Shown: positions 43,170 through 54,960 of the stretch, in pieces | How the letters are laid out: the number at the start of each line of letters is the position of its first letter | Position numbering within the stretch: the first letter of the stretch is position 1 | Source of the DNA: Buddleja alternifolia | Lineage: Eukaryota > Streptophyta > Magnoliopsida > Lamiales > Scrophulariaceae | Assembly (NCBI GenBank): GCA_019426215.1 | Contig: CM033391.1 | Location: 14,806,708 to 14,870,707 of the forward strand | Direction: 5' to 3' | DNA length: 64,000 nucleotides | Made by a program: the position numbers and the translations under genes | The notes under the pieces: generated by a model | Told to the model about the DNA's origin: nothing | The model's database searches: none | The model's input: only the letters and a program-made list of their open reading frames with translations

Positions 43170-46100
43170 CATGGTTTTTAAACCCGGACCGGACCGGCCG
43201 GTCCGGCCGGTTTAACCGGGAACCGGTCATAAGGTCGGTCCGGGCAGGGACATAGAGCGGGTGGCCACGGACCCACTTCGAACCGGACTAGAACCGGACG
43301 AACCGGACTAGAACCGGCGAACCGGTGGCTCGGCGAACCGGTCTGAACTTGGTCTCCTCTTTTTGGCATTTTCTTTTCTTTTCTCCATATTTGCAAGCCA
43401 AAGAAGTCCAAAAGAAGAAGGGGGCTTAAATTTAAGGGTTTTCTTAATTCTTAATCTTTACCAGTACCAGCCACTTACCATCTTCAAGACTTCAAGATTC
43501 AAAATATCTCTGAAATTCTTCTGGTCTCTTCCGAGAATTCAAGACTCTGCCTACTGCAATCAAACCTCAAAACAAAGAACTTTGTATTTAAAAACCAAGG
43601 TATTTTCTCTCTCTCTCTCTCTCCTCTGGAATTCGATTAGCCGTGAATAGAACTGAAGAGTGAAAATTTCTCTTTCTTTTGTCTATATTTCTAACAGACA
43701 TACATAATTTCAATATTTTATATCTAAAGAATAAAAGTTGATGGTTAAAGTTGGTGGCTTTTGTCATATTGTATTTAAAGTGGGTGACCCATCAATCACT
43801 TTAAACAAAGGCATGTGCACTGCAGCGTCCTTACACACATATTGTCATCTTACAAATTTTACTTTTTTTTTATTGTTTTTATCATTTACTTATTTGATCA
43901 TTCCAAAGCCAAAAGTCAAGTTGTCAAACTCTATAACTTTTGTATAAATCTTTGACTAGAGTTCTTTTGTATATTGTAGAAAAGATGTGTAATATGTTTA
44001 AAACATGGGACTTTTCTGTTCGTACAAACTTTGTGTATATTAAAGTGTTTTTTTTATCATCTTAATTTGATACTATTTCATCACTTATTATGATTATTAT
44101 TAATAAAAATAATATTATATTTAATGTCACACTTTTTATATAATTAATCATTTACTTTTCTCTTTCGCAGCTTAATGGATACTACACGCTCTCCATCCAC
44201 ATTGATTGGCGGACAAGAAGTATCATCAGGGAGTAATCCGCGACAAAAGAAAGATGTAGCGTGGAATTATGTCTCAGAGGCGACAAACGCCGAGGGAAAG
44301 AAGACATTGACTTGTGTGTTTTTCCATACATCTTTTCGAGGTGGGGGTATTAACCGTATGAAACAACATCTTGCTGGAACAAGAGGGAATGTTATCCCAT
44401 GCAAGAAAGTACCTCCTGAGGTTCGATTTACGATCCAAGGTTCTTTGAAGGAGAATAGTGAAAGAGCCAAAGAAAAAAGAGAAGCTCTAGATAGTGATGA
44501 TCAACTAGGTCCAAATATGGATGATATTAATGTTGATGATGACATTCAAGAGATTACCCCTCGACCAACTCAAAGGGGAGGTCACAATAATGTGCAACCT
44601 ACATCATCAAATAAGAGAAAAGGTGCAACTGGGCTGGAGGCTTACTTTAAAAGTGGTAATCTTGATCCCTCTCAACCTACTATTATGGTTGCTTTACAAA
44701 GCAAAGGAAAATGGCATGACACTGATATGTCACTTGCTTTATGGTTTTATGATGCTTGTATACCTTTGAACGCTTGCAATTCTCCTTTTTTTCAAACTGC
44801 CATGAGTAAAGTTGCATCTATGGGTCATGGATATATTGGTCCTAGTTATCATGCTTTGCGAGTTACTCTTCTAAGAGATGCTAAAAAACAAGTTGAGCTG
44901 ATTGTTGACTCTTTTAGAAGTAAGTGGATAGAAACTGGTTGTACCATAATGGGTGATGGATGGAGAGATACTAGACAGAGGCCATTGATTAATTTTCTGG
45001 TTTATTGTCCCACTGGAATATCATTTATTAAGTCTGTTGATACTTCTGGAATAGAGGCAAATGCTGAAAATTTGTGTAACTTATTTGTTGATATAGTGGA
45101 AATGGTTGGTGTGAGTAATGTGGTTCATTTGGTCACAGACAATGCAAGTAATTATAAGGCAGCAGGACATTTACTTTGTGATAGATATTCAACCATTACC
45201 TGGTCACCTTGTGCTGCTCATTGCATTAACCTGATTATGAAAGACATTGGTGAAATGCCTAATGTTAGTGATTTGGCTATACTTGCATCTAGAGTTACAT
45301 GTTTTGTCTATAATAACAAATGGCCTCTCAATTGGTTGAGGAAAAGAGCAGGATGGAAGGAAATTATCCGCCCTGGAGATACTCATTTTGCCACTACTTT
45401 TATTGCACTGAAAAGCTTAAGTGACCATAAAGAGGATTTGCAAGCTATGGTAACATCTCAAGAGTTCAAAAAAATTTTGAAGAAAAATAAAGCAAAAGTA
45501 GTTAAGCAAATTGTGTTAGATGAAAGGTTTTGGAATAACAGTATTATTATTGTGAGAATTGGAGCTCCACTTTTACGTTTACTTCGTATTTGTGATTCTG
45601 ATGAGAAGCCAGCCATGGGTTATGTTTATGAAGGTATGTATAGGGCGAGAAATGGTATCAAAGAGTTATTTAGAAACAGACAGAGTTTATATCAGCCATA
45701 TGTTAACATTATTGATGCAAGGTGGGATAGGATGTTGCGTAAAAGTCTACACGCTGCAGCATATTTTCTGAATCCAGCTTTTCAATATGATAAAGAATCA
45801 TTTTGTCAAAATCCAGAGATTTTTAGTGGATTGTTAGATATTATAGATAAGAAGGTTGAGAGTGGAAATTCAAAAATATATGAAGAAATCTCCCTCTTTA
45901 GGGATAGACAAAAGAGCTTTGCAAGACCAACTGCTTTGACCATTGCAAGATCAATGTGTCCTGGTAATTCTTAATAGCTTTATTTTATTTTATGATATAT
46001 ATATATATTTTTTTTTCACATCTTCTTTTCTCACTTTATAACTAAATTATATTATTTTGCTAGATGAATGGTGGAGAATGTTTGGTACTGATGCTTCAAA

Positions 46101-46997
46101 CTTACAGAAGCTAGCCATTAGAATATTACGTCAAACAGCCTCTTCTTCTGGATGTGAGCGCAACTGGAGTGTTTTTTAGCGCATTCATACTAAGAAGAGA
46201 AATAGGTTGGAGCACCAAAGATTAAATGATTTGGTCTACGTGCATTATAATTTACGGTTGCAGAACAGGTATAACAATATTTAGTTTCAGTGCCGAAAAC
46301 GTCTTTTTATTAATGCCAGTATTTTTTTATTTTGGTTTTACTTTATGTTTATGATCGTGATTGTTTAGGGTTAAGTTAAGCAAGAGACCCTATGATCCTA
46401 TTGATTATGAATGCATTGACAACACGGAGTTTTGGATAGTGGAAAAAGAACCTGAAGGTGAACTTGATAATGACGAATTGGAAGATATGCTCGAGGAAGA
46501 ATTACCAAGAAATAGTGAAGAGTCAAGCTCACACCCATTTATAGGTTAGTTAAAAATTAAATTATTGTTTTTCTCTTTTAAAATATCTATTTATATCATT
46601 TCTTTTCTAATATTGATATATTTTTTTATTTTAGATGAGGAAAATGATGGTGTAAATATTAGAGATGTTGATCTTGAACAATTTGGTCGTCGAACTAGAA
46701 TTGATGGAATTGGTGATGACGACATTGAGGAGGAGGATGAGGATTGGAACAATTGAGATTTTTGTCATGGTTGTCTTAAATTATAGTAATTTTAAAAAAA
46801 TTGATTTCTTATTTTCTTTTACTTGGCACAAATTATGTGACTTATTGAAATATTATTAAATAAGTAGCTAGACTTGGATATTCTCAACTCATTTTAGTTT
46901 TATGTGAATGGATTTAATTTGTCTATTTAATTAAATTATTGCTTTCATTTCTCTCCATGACTTAGTGTTATATTTTTGATGTATATAAAGATCTTCA

Positions 46998-47037
<40 letters not shown>

Positions 47038-47144
47038 TATATGTATATACGGGTCAACCGGTTTTTTTAAAGCGGTTCAACCGGTCGGACCAGTGACCCA
47101 GTAAATTTTCCGGTTCGATGACCGGTCCGAGTTTAAAAACATTG
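43170..47144 (+). mobile_element. hAT-1: hAT superfamily DNA transposon, target duplication GTCATGAG
   Basis: Terminal inverted repeats: left CATGGTTTTTAAACCCGGAC, right (inverted) CAATGTTTTTAAACTCGGAC. Perfect 8-bp duplications GTCATGAG at 43162-43169 and 47145-47152, the size expected for hAT. Subterminal zones are dense in ACCGG/CCGGT words on both sides. It holds a single transposase gene on the + strand. Length 3,975 bp. Inserted in the CACTA element. Confidence 0.96.
44175..46756 (+). pseudogene. hAT transposase gene, near complete, one nonsense codon
   Basis: Cuts and pastes its element. Coding exons 44175-45963, 46064-46268, 46369-46544 and 46635-46756 join at GT...AG introns in frame (763 codons). 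A 5' UTR intron, 43600-44170, ends TCTTTCGCAG just before the ATG. N-terminal BED-type zinc finger (DVAWNYVSEA ... MKQHLAG), DUF659-like domain with MGDGW and TDNASNY (catalytic Asp residues) and CAAHCINLIMKDIG, then the C-terminal dimerisation region with GCERNWSVF (catalytic Glu). TAG at 46177-46179 (codon 635) follows SVF where the family has Glu. The second Cys of the zinc finger is Phe (TTC, 44322-44324). An acidic tail ends DIEEEDEDWNN. Confidence 0.9.
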
Positions 47145-47244
47145 GTCATGAGGCATAAGATCTATTTTTGAGTGCATCAAGTACAATAAACACCCACTAA
47201 TCCATAACGCAAACGGACATGACAAATATATGCTACACTATAGT

Positions 47245-48158
47245 CATGGTTCGCTGGAACGGTCGCGATAGTCGTCGCGGATATCACCGTTCCAGTTCCA
47301 TGGCAACGTCGCGGAACGGTCGCGACCGTTCCATACTTTTATCAATTTTTTTTTTTTTTTGCTATTTTGTCTATTTAAAAAAAAGTTAAAATATGTTTAA
47401 GTTTTATGATGTATAAACATGTTTAAGTTACTTTTTAAAAGTTAAGTATATGAACATTGACACAGTTATAAAATGATATTTCTAAAATTGTGGTGCAATT
47501 TTATATATTAAAAATTAAATCATATCACCATAATTGCATTGTCCAAGTCCAAAATTCAGCCAATTTTCCCTACCCTGTTAATTTATTTTTTTACTTTTAT
47601 CAATGTCAGAAGTTATTAAATACTTCTTTAAGCAAAATATGGACAAAATCTTTTTATTTTATTGTCTATTTCCAGTCTTACCCTTTATCTCTTTTTTCTC
47701 CTTATTTTTTCCTCTCTCTTTCTACTGTTCATCTCGTTCTGTGCTACTTTTCAAATTGCACGAGTTTCTCTGTCAAAGAAAGGAAACCCATATACAAGCA
47801 ACACAAAATTCATCAAATTAAAGCCTACATAAAATGCACTTTTAACAAATAATTATGAAAGCCCATAAACTTAATCCACAACCTCATTCGTCTCTCACTA
47901 AAACCCAAAACCAAAAACGTAAAATTCAACCACAAAGAACAGTTAAAAACTGCCTTCTTCCGTTCCGGCCGTTCCATGGCCGGGAAATCGCCGGAACGGC
48001 CGATTTTCACACTAATCTCGCCCGTCTCGCCGTTTTTCGGCCGTTCCACCAGGTTTCACGTACAAAAATGAAATGTCATGGAACTTTGGAACGCCGGGGG
48101 CCGTTCCCGTGCCGGAACGGCCGTTCCGGCAGATTTCCCGGCGTTCCGGCGAACCATG
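47245..48158. mobile_element. Short non-autonomous hAT-type element, target duplication ACTATAGT
   Basis: Ends CATGGTTCGCTGGAACGGTC and, inverted, CATGGTTCGCCGGAACGCC. Perfect 8-bp duplications ACTATAGT at 47237-47244 and 48159-48166. Subterminal GGAACGGTCGCGA and CCGTTCCGGC words are repeated on both sides. 914 bp with no credible transposase frame. Confidence 0.9.
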
Positions 48159-48166
48159 ACTATAGT

Positions 48167-50587
48167 ACAATAAAGGATTACAGTTATGGAAACAAGAATG
48201 AAGAGGAAATTTGTCCAAGTTACTCTAGTTTACAAAGAAATAAAAAGAAAAATAGCAGTTCATTATATGCAACACAATATTTCATTTATAACTAATTTCT
48301 TTGATATGCTAACTAGTAGTTACAAGTATATAACTATTATATCATATAAGTTTCATCATTTCAAACTGTTCTGTAATGATATATGATCAAAGCAGCATAA
48401 TAGTTAGCATCATTTTCTTTATTTGTGATTAATATTTCACTAGGAAACCCCACCAGTCAAAAGAGGCAAGTGTAACTTGGTTTATCAAATCTAGATTGAC
48501 TTCAAACACATATATAGCTATCAGTATCAGATATAAAATAATCCATTAAGAAAGATAATGCAAATTGTGGCTTACTGATGGAGCAAGGAGAAAAGACCAG
48601 AAAGACAAGTGATTAAATATTTTTGATATTACAAAGGAACACTTGAAATTTTTCTGCAATGTTTTGCAATATGAGATAGATTAAGATGACGTTGTTTATG
48701 TCTTATAAATAACATAAGTTTCGCTACCAAATACTAGAAACTTGGGCTACATGAATTTTCCTATTTAGACTACTTATCTAAATAGTCTCGCATCTTCTAT
48801 AGTCTCTCATATATCCAGAAGTAGAGATTGCAAAACACCTATAGAATCATATTCCACTTAATTTAGAGTAATTGAATGTTTAATAAGCTAAGCAGAAAAC
48901 ATTAATCATATTGTGAATAAGATGAAATCAGAAGGTTAAAACTTATTATGTTAAAACATTCTAATATATGGAGAAGTTGACTGGGTTGTCCTTTGATGGA
49001 TACTAGCACAGCTGCACACTACACATGTTCTTGTAGAAGATCTATCAGTTAGTATCATCTTGAGAAGAGTTGGAAAATAATTGAAACTAATAGATCATGC
49101 ACTACCAATACCATACTCAGCCAGAGAGTTGGGAGGGAGCATAGCCTAAAAATACACAAAGAAAGAAGGCGTTAAAAGGCCAGGCAAAAAAACAGAAAAA
49201 TAAGAATGTATTTCCAAAAACAAGCTGACAACGAGGAAAATCAAAACAAGCTTAAGGAAAAACTCACACTTAGAGTCCCAACGAAAGAGACACCGCTGAA
49301 ATGCAATGGTATATTGAGAGCATACACCAACAACGAGTTTCTAAGGCAAAACAAAAGAAAGAATAAAAAAGGAGTCTGACACTCTACTAGGCAAGAAACA
49401 AAGTCTCCAACAACAATGCCAAAAAAGATTGAGAAAATCAAAGGCCATTATTCTCAAGTGCAAAAAGACACATGCACAAGAGTCAGATTGCTTGGTGTAC
49501 ATAATAAAAGGAATGAAGCTCTATCGCACATATCCTTGTGTTTCTTATCTAATGGAGGTTCATGCTAGTAAAAATGTATCTTGGGCATATTTCAATGCAT
49601 GTAATAATCACATGATACATGTCAATGTAATATATGATCTCTTTTTATTTTATGTTACTTAAAATGAGTCAAACCTACTCAAATAATAAACCCGTTCATA
49701 TATATGAACGATGGGAATATTTTTGCCAAAACTTCGAGCAACCTCTTCCACGGGAATATTTCCAACATATATAATGAAATTTAATGCACTAGAATTTTTT
49801 CGTAAATATCCAAAAACTCCTAAAAATAATTCCTAATTCTTCACCTTTACCAAGAAAGCTCTGAAATTCATATGCAATTGGTTTTGCTGTGGGTCTTTAA
49901 AAAGAAAAACAGAAAAGTTCAACCCATAAAACAAGAGTTTCATGCTCAAAGAAAAAAACTCCTACTATTCTCATACGGGACTTTATGCCAAAATTAAGGT
50001 ACAAATAACTTAACCTGCAGTAGCTACCTAGTAAATTTATTAGAGAAGGATTCTACCTCATTACACAAATGATTAGTTCATTTACACGAATGCTAAGCAG
50101 TGAACATCCCAATCCAGTTTTTCACTTAAAAAACTATATAAAACGCATAGCAAAGAAGTAAATAGTGGAGAGAGTATAATAAAATTCTTGGGGTGCATAC
50201 TAGGAAAAAAAATTGAAAATGCCTATGGAATCGAGACTTGGTAGTGTGCTTCTAGGACAAATAAATTCATTGCTTACAACTTACAAGTAAGTGGCATGGG
50301 CATGGCTAAATCTTCACAAAATGCTTGTTTGTCATTAATAAATTTGTTACACAACAAATTGGTCAATAAAGAAACGAAAAAGGAGGCAAATAGAGATGCA
50401 GAAGGACTATTGGGTTTAAAACCTAAGCTTCAAGTCGACATTCAAATTTGGGGGGAAATGGAGGCAGATTTGAAGAGAGGGCCAAAGGGAGAGAAATTTT
50501 ACCTCAGTAATAGGAGAAGTCGATTGGCTTTTAGCTTCCTTGAGGGAGATGAACGGGATAAAATTTTCACAGGGAATGGAGCGAGAG
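48167..50587. other. CACTA interior; no gene recognised
   Basis: AT-rich, with many short frames. The longest, 142 codons at 50296-50724, shows no domain and runs into the next mobile element. No transposase motif of the CACTA TnpD type was seen. Confidence 0.5.
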
Positions 50588-51268
50588 TAGGGGTGTTCAT
50601 CGGTCGGTTTTCTAACCGAATCGAACCGGAACTTCGGTTAACCGAAATTCGATTTTCCGAAATTCCGAATCGAAAACCGAACCGAAAAAGTTCGGTTCGG
50701 TTCGGTTTTCCTCGATTCGGTTAAACCGAACCTGACCCAAAAAAAAATCATCAAATCCAATTTACATTCAAATCACTCATACAAATGACAAACTTATCAA
50801 ACACAATTCACATACATCATAAAATTACTTAAACTCATACAAAATAACTTAAACCCATACAAAGAAAATTAAACCCATACAAAGAAAATAGAAAAGGGAT
50901 TAAAGGAATTACACCTATCAAACAATCGATGTGTGCCGTGGTGGTTGCCAGTCGGCGCGCGACGTCTGGCGGTGGAGGCAAATTGAAGAGAAGCACGGCG
51001 GTGGAGGCAGAAGTGAGGTAGAAATGAGCTGAGTTGAAGCAGAAATAATGTGAGGGAAAGAGGGTTTTCTATTTTCTAATTTGAGTTGTTGAGTTGACTG
51101 TTGAGTGGTGCCATTAAACACGATTTTAAGTTGCTATTTATTAAAGATTTTTATTATATTTATAATTAATAAAACAAAATTTCGGTTAACCGAACTGAAA
51201 CTCAAAATAAAAACTGAACCGAAAACCGAACCGATTTATTCGGTCCGGTCAATCTGTGAACACCCCTA
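50588..51268. mobile_element. Short non-autonomous hAT-type element with TAGGGGTGTTCA ends
   Basis: Ends TAGGGGTGTTCATCGGTCGG and, inverted, TAGGGGTGTTCACAGATTG. Flanking 8-mers AGCGAGAG (50580-50587) and AGCTAGAG (51269-51276) match at seven of eight positions. Subterminal AACCGAA/TTCGGTT words are repeated many times. 681 bp, no transposase. Confidence 0.85.
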
Positions 51269-51276
51269 AGCTAGAG

Positions 51277-52441
51277 AGTTGGAGAGTAAAGGAACAGGGG
51301 AAAAATTTAGGGGGAAAACTTGGGGGGGGGGGGGGGGGGGAAGAATAATAAAAACTTGCAAGCTCGACTTCAAAATTTCCAAACTTGATCCGAAGGGTAG
51401 GGCTTAAATCAATTAAAGCTAATTATGGACGGAGGTAGACTCGATTTGAATTGAGCTCGGGCTCGTATAAACAAACAATATATATATATATATATATGTA
51501 TATATACCGTATACACACACATATGCTTGGGTAATTTTTATATATTCAAATAATAATATATAGGAGTAATAAATGTAATATCATAGAAATATCACTCATA
51601 ATTCATAAATAAAAATTCATAATTTAAAGGATAATATGGATTGTTCTAATTAGAAAAAGCAAGTCAGTACTGCATTTTAATTCTAAATTCTTTAATACAA
51701 AAATAATATGTGGAAATGACTAATGTTTTGAATTTTTTAAGTCAAGTTTATAGAATTTCAGAGCGAGTATAATTTGAATGAGACCATTTCAAAGCGTTTT
51801 AAAAACTAAAAAATATTGAAATTCTAAATTCAAGTCGGCTTGAAGCTCTACAAGTCAAGCACTAGCTCAAGCCTTTAGTATAAAAGCTTGTTTAGTATCA
51901 AGCCAGGCGTTATCCTAAGTAGGCTCGACTCACTCAGTTAATTGATTGACAATCTTAATTACTTCGAGAATATCTCGATGAGAAATACTCAGATTCTTAT
52001 TAAAGTGAAATTGTCAATTTGAAACCTTGTTATATCGAATAAATTGATATATATATATATATAGTATAATGTACTTATCTCTAATTATTTCAATCATATT
52101 TAAAGAAGTATAAAATTTTGAACGAATCTATGGCCGAATTATTAGGAACAAATTTTTCAGAGAGAACTTCGCAAAGATATATACGGGTCGACCCTTACGT
52201 CTTATAATAATATTGAGTTTTATTTGTGTTATTATCAAAAGTTTGAGATTTTTGTTACTGTGGCCTCAATTAGTTTTTCTTAACGGGACACAATTTAAGA
52301 AGTGTCCTAGTAACTTGTTATTGAGGTGTGTATGGAAAAGCATCTCAAAAAAAAATTGTTATATAATGTATATTTTGTTATAATGCTGATTGTCAATTTA
52401 TCGAGAGTCATCACATTTAGTTTCTTAAAATAAAATTATAT
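51277..52441. other. CACTA interior with poly-G run; no gene
   Basis: A run of 19 G lies at 51322-51340, and TA-rich microsatellites at about 51478-51505 and 52048-52066. No coding potential. Confidence 0.5.
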
Positions 52442-52450
52442 TATATTTTG

Positions 52451-53061
52451 GGGAAATTACTAGCCCCCCAACCCCCAAAATTTTTTTTTAAAATATTTTT
52501 CAATCTCAGAAACCCATTTTACAAACTTTCATTCCGAAAAACCCAAAAGTTATGACTAATAACCTATTGGACTACATTACCCTTCATTTATTAAGAGAAG
52601 AATTGGTCGATTGATTCCTTTTTTCATAATTATTTTATTTCAAAATTTTAAAATTGATAATCGTATAATACAAATTCTATTTTTAATATTAAATATTTTA
52701 AATATTTTTATATAATTTATTTTTGATTTTAATATGGTTATTATCTGAAAAATATTTTTAAGTTTTTTAAAAAGATTAAAAAAATACTGAAAATTTAAGA
52801 TTAAAATCATATTAGTACGATTATCAATATAATAGTTCTATATAAATAAATTTGTACATGAAACTACAGTTGATTAATTTTTATTTTAGAAGGTTAAGGC
52901 CGATTAAGTCCATAAATTTAGTTATCCTAAATGTTGGGGATATTGGAATGAAAACGGGTGGAATGGGTTTCTAGATTGAAAAATATTTTCATGAATTTTT
53001 TTAATACAATTTTTTTTTGGGGGTGGGTGGGGGAATGGGGGGAGTTTTTAGTTATTTTCCC
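52451..53061. mobile_element. MULE-type miniature element
   Basis: Begins GGGAAATTACTAGCCCCCC. Its right end, inverted, reads GGGAAAATAACTAAAAACTCC followed by C-rich sequence, so the ends form an imperfect inverted repeat. Flanking 9-mers TATATTTTG (52442-52450) and TATATTTTA (53062-53070) match at eight of nine positions, the duplication length of Mutator-like elements. AT-rich interior without a gene. Confidence 0.7.
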
Positions 53062-53836
53062 TATATTTTACCTTGTCCCTGAAATCCACCAAATGACCAA
53101 CCGATGATGTGAAACCTTAGTCACTTCATTCTCCACCTTGTAACCGAAAAACGGAATTCAAATGTCAATAAACTTCATTGAGCCTTTCTTACAATTCATC
53201 CATATATGTATTAATTCTTTTTACTTTATTAGATAGAGAGGTTAAAAAGAAGATGAGAAAAGATCAAATCTTAGGCCAAAGCTTCTAAGACCTATAATTT
53301 GAAGCGAAATCACCTAGAGCAAGAAAGAGAACAAGAGATGGAGATCAAAATACTCAGTTAAACAAATAAACCAATGAGGTCAAGAGACATGTATATAGTA
53401 TACACCATGTCTTTCATTTGAAAAAAATAGGAAACTTGTTGGTGCCCATTTTACCGCCAACGAAATAATTAAATGGCTCAAACTATCTAATCTTATTGTA
53501 AGGAATTGTAATTGTTACTAATGAACTTACTGTAACAATTCCAAGAATTGTTACCAGAAGATGAAAAAGTTGTCACTGTTCACTTTAATTGCAATGAGTT
53601 TTTTACTTTGCGTAAGGATAGCTAACTTTATGTAACGATTTATTTTCTTCGTTACTAACAGATTGATCTCTTATGACAAGATTTTATTTTGTGTGACGAA
53701 CAAACACATTTGTTACAAAAAATTACCTTTTTGGTAACAATTAATATAATTTGTTACGAGAAGCTAGTTCTTGCGACAAATAATATCTTCGTTACTATTT
53801 CTTTTGTCATGAGAACTACTTTTTCTTGTAGTGAGT

Positions 53837-54960
53837 CCCGGTTGCCTTGTCGGAGATCGACCTAAGTGTTGTTATGTTCGAGTGCACCGTGATGGAAAAT
53901 CCAAAGGAATGATTGTCGACACTGGGGCTACTTGACACACCTGGTCCAACAAGGAAATGTTCTTGAGGTATCTTCTAATAAATGGACAAAAGCTATACTT
54001 AGGGAACTCTGCCACTTCTCAGGTTATTAGGCTGGGTAAAGTGGTGGTAAAGATGACCTTGAGAAAAGAGTTGACCCTGATTGATGTGCTGCATGTATCG
54101 AATATTGGCAAGAATCTAATCTAGGATGCAACCCTAGTTAAAGTAGGATAAGTCAGTTTTGGGTCTAATAGAGTTGAACTCACTAAAAGTGGGCATTTTG
54201 TAGGAAATAGTTTATCTTGATAAGAGCATTTTCAAAATGAATGTAACGACAGTCCTTTGTGACCTTGGAAAGTTCGAATATGAAAAGAATACTTCTTCTT
54301 ACTTGTTTGAGTATTCAAATTTGTGGCATGTTAGACTAGGATATGTTAATTTTAATACTACAAAAAGACTTGTAAAATTGGATTTGCTACTGTCTTTTCA
54401 TATGAACGATTAACATAAATGCGAAGTTTGTGTTGAAGCAAAACTAGTCAAATTGTCGTTCCACACTATTAATGAAAGGAACATCGCACCTTTAGAACTT
54501 ATTCACAGTGACATCTGTGACTTAAAGTTTGTGCAAACTAGAGGTGAGGAAAAATACTTATAACATTCATTGATGATTGCACACACTACTGATATGTCTC
54601 CTTCCTTAGAAGTAAAGACGAAGAAGTTGAAGCCCTCATTCATTATAAGAGTGAAGTTGAAAACCAATTATATAAATGGATAAAAGCCATCCAAAGTGAT
54701 AGAGGTGGAGAATATGACACATCGTTTGAAGAATTTTGTTCTAGTAATTGAATAATTCATCAAAAAATGATACCTTATTCTCCATAGCCTAACGAAATTG
54801 CTGAAACGCAAAATTGTACTCTCAAAGAGATAATGAATGTGTTGCTTATTAATTCCAGTTTACCTTATAATATGTGGCAAAGCAATTCTCTCAACCAACT
54901 ATATTCTGAACAAAGTTCCATATAATATAGAAGTGAAACTTTGTATGAAATGTGGAAATG
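53837..54960 (+). pseudogene. Copia-C pol remnant (protease and integrase, broken)
   Basis: Continues Copia-C beyond the CACTA element. The protease motif MIVDTGAT has a stop in place of the next residue, followed by HTWSNKEMFLRYL. Later come [21 protein letters not shown] and [12 protein letters not shown] of the integrase, then degraded core sequence with many stops. Recognisable text ends near 54960 (ILNKVPYN). RT and RNase H are absent. Confidence 0.85.

Larger units (their letters stand above)
41986..53833. mobile_element. CACTA (En/Spm-type) transposon, non-coding, target duplication AGT
   Basis: Left end CACTACAAGAATTTTC and right end inverted CACTACAAGAAAAAGTAG, the classic CACTA terminal inverted repeat. 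3-bp duplications AGT flank it (41983-41985, 53834-53836). Both subterminal zones (41986-42300; about 53460-53833) repeat TTCGTTACTA, CGTCACTA and TTGCGACAAA in both orientations, as CACTA elements do. No TnpD or TnpA-like coding region was recognised. Without nested insertions about 7 kb remain. It interrupts Copia-C. Confidence 0.9.

Noticed and set aside
50296..50724. 142-codon reading frame as a possible gene
   Set aside because: No recognisable domain; its last third runs into the terminal repeats of a short hAT element, so the frame is accidental.
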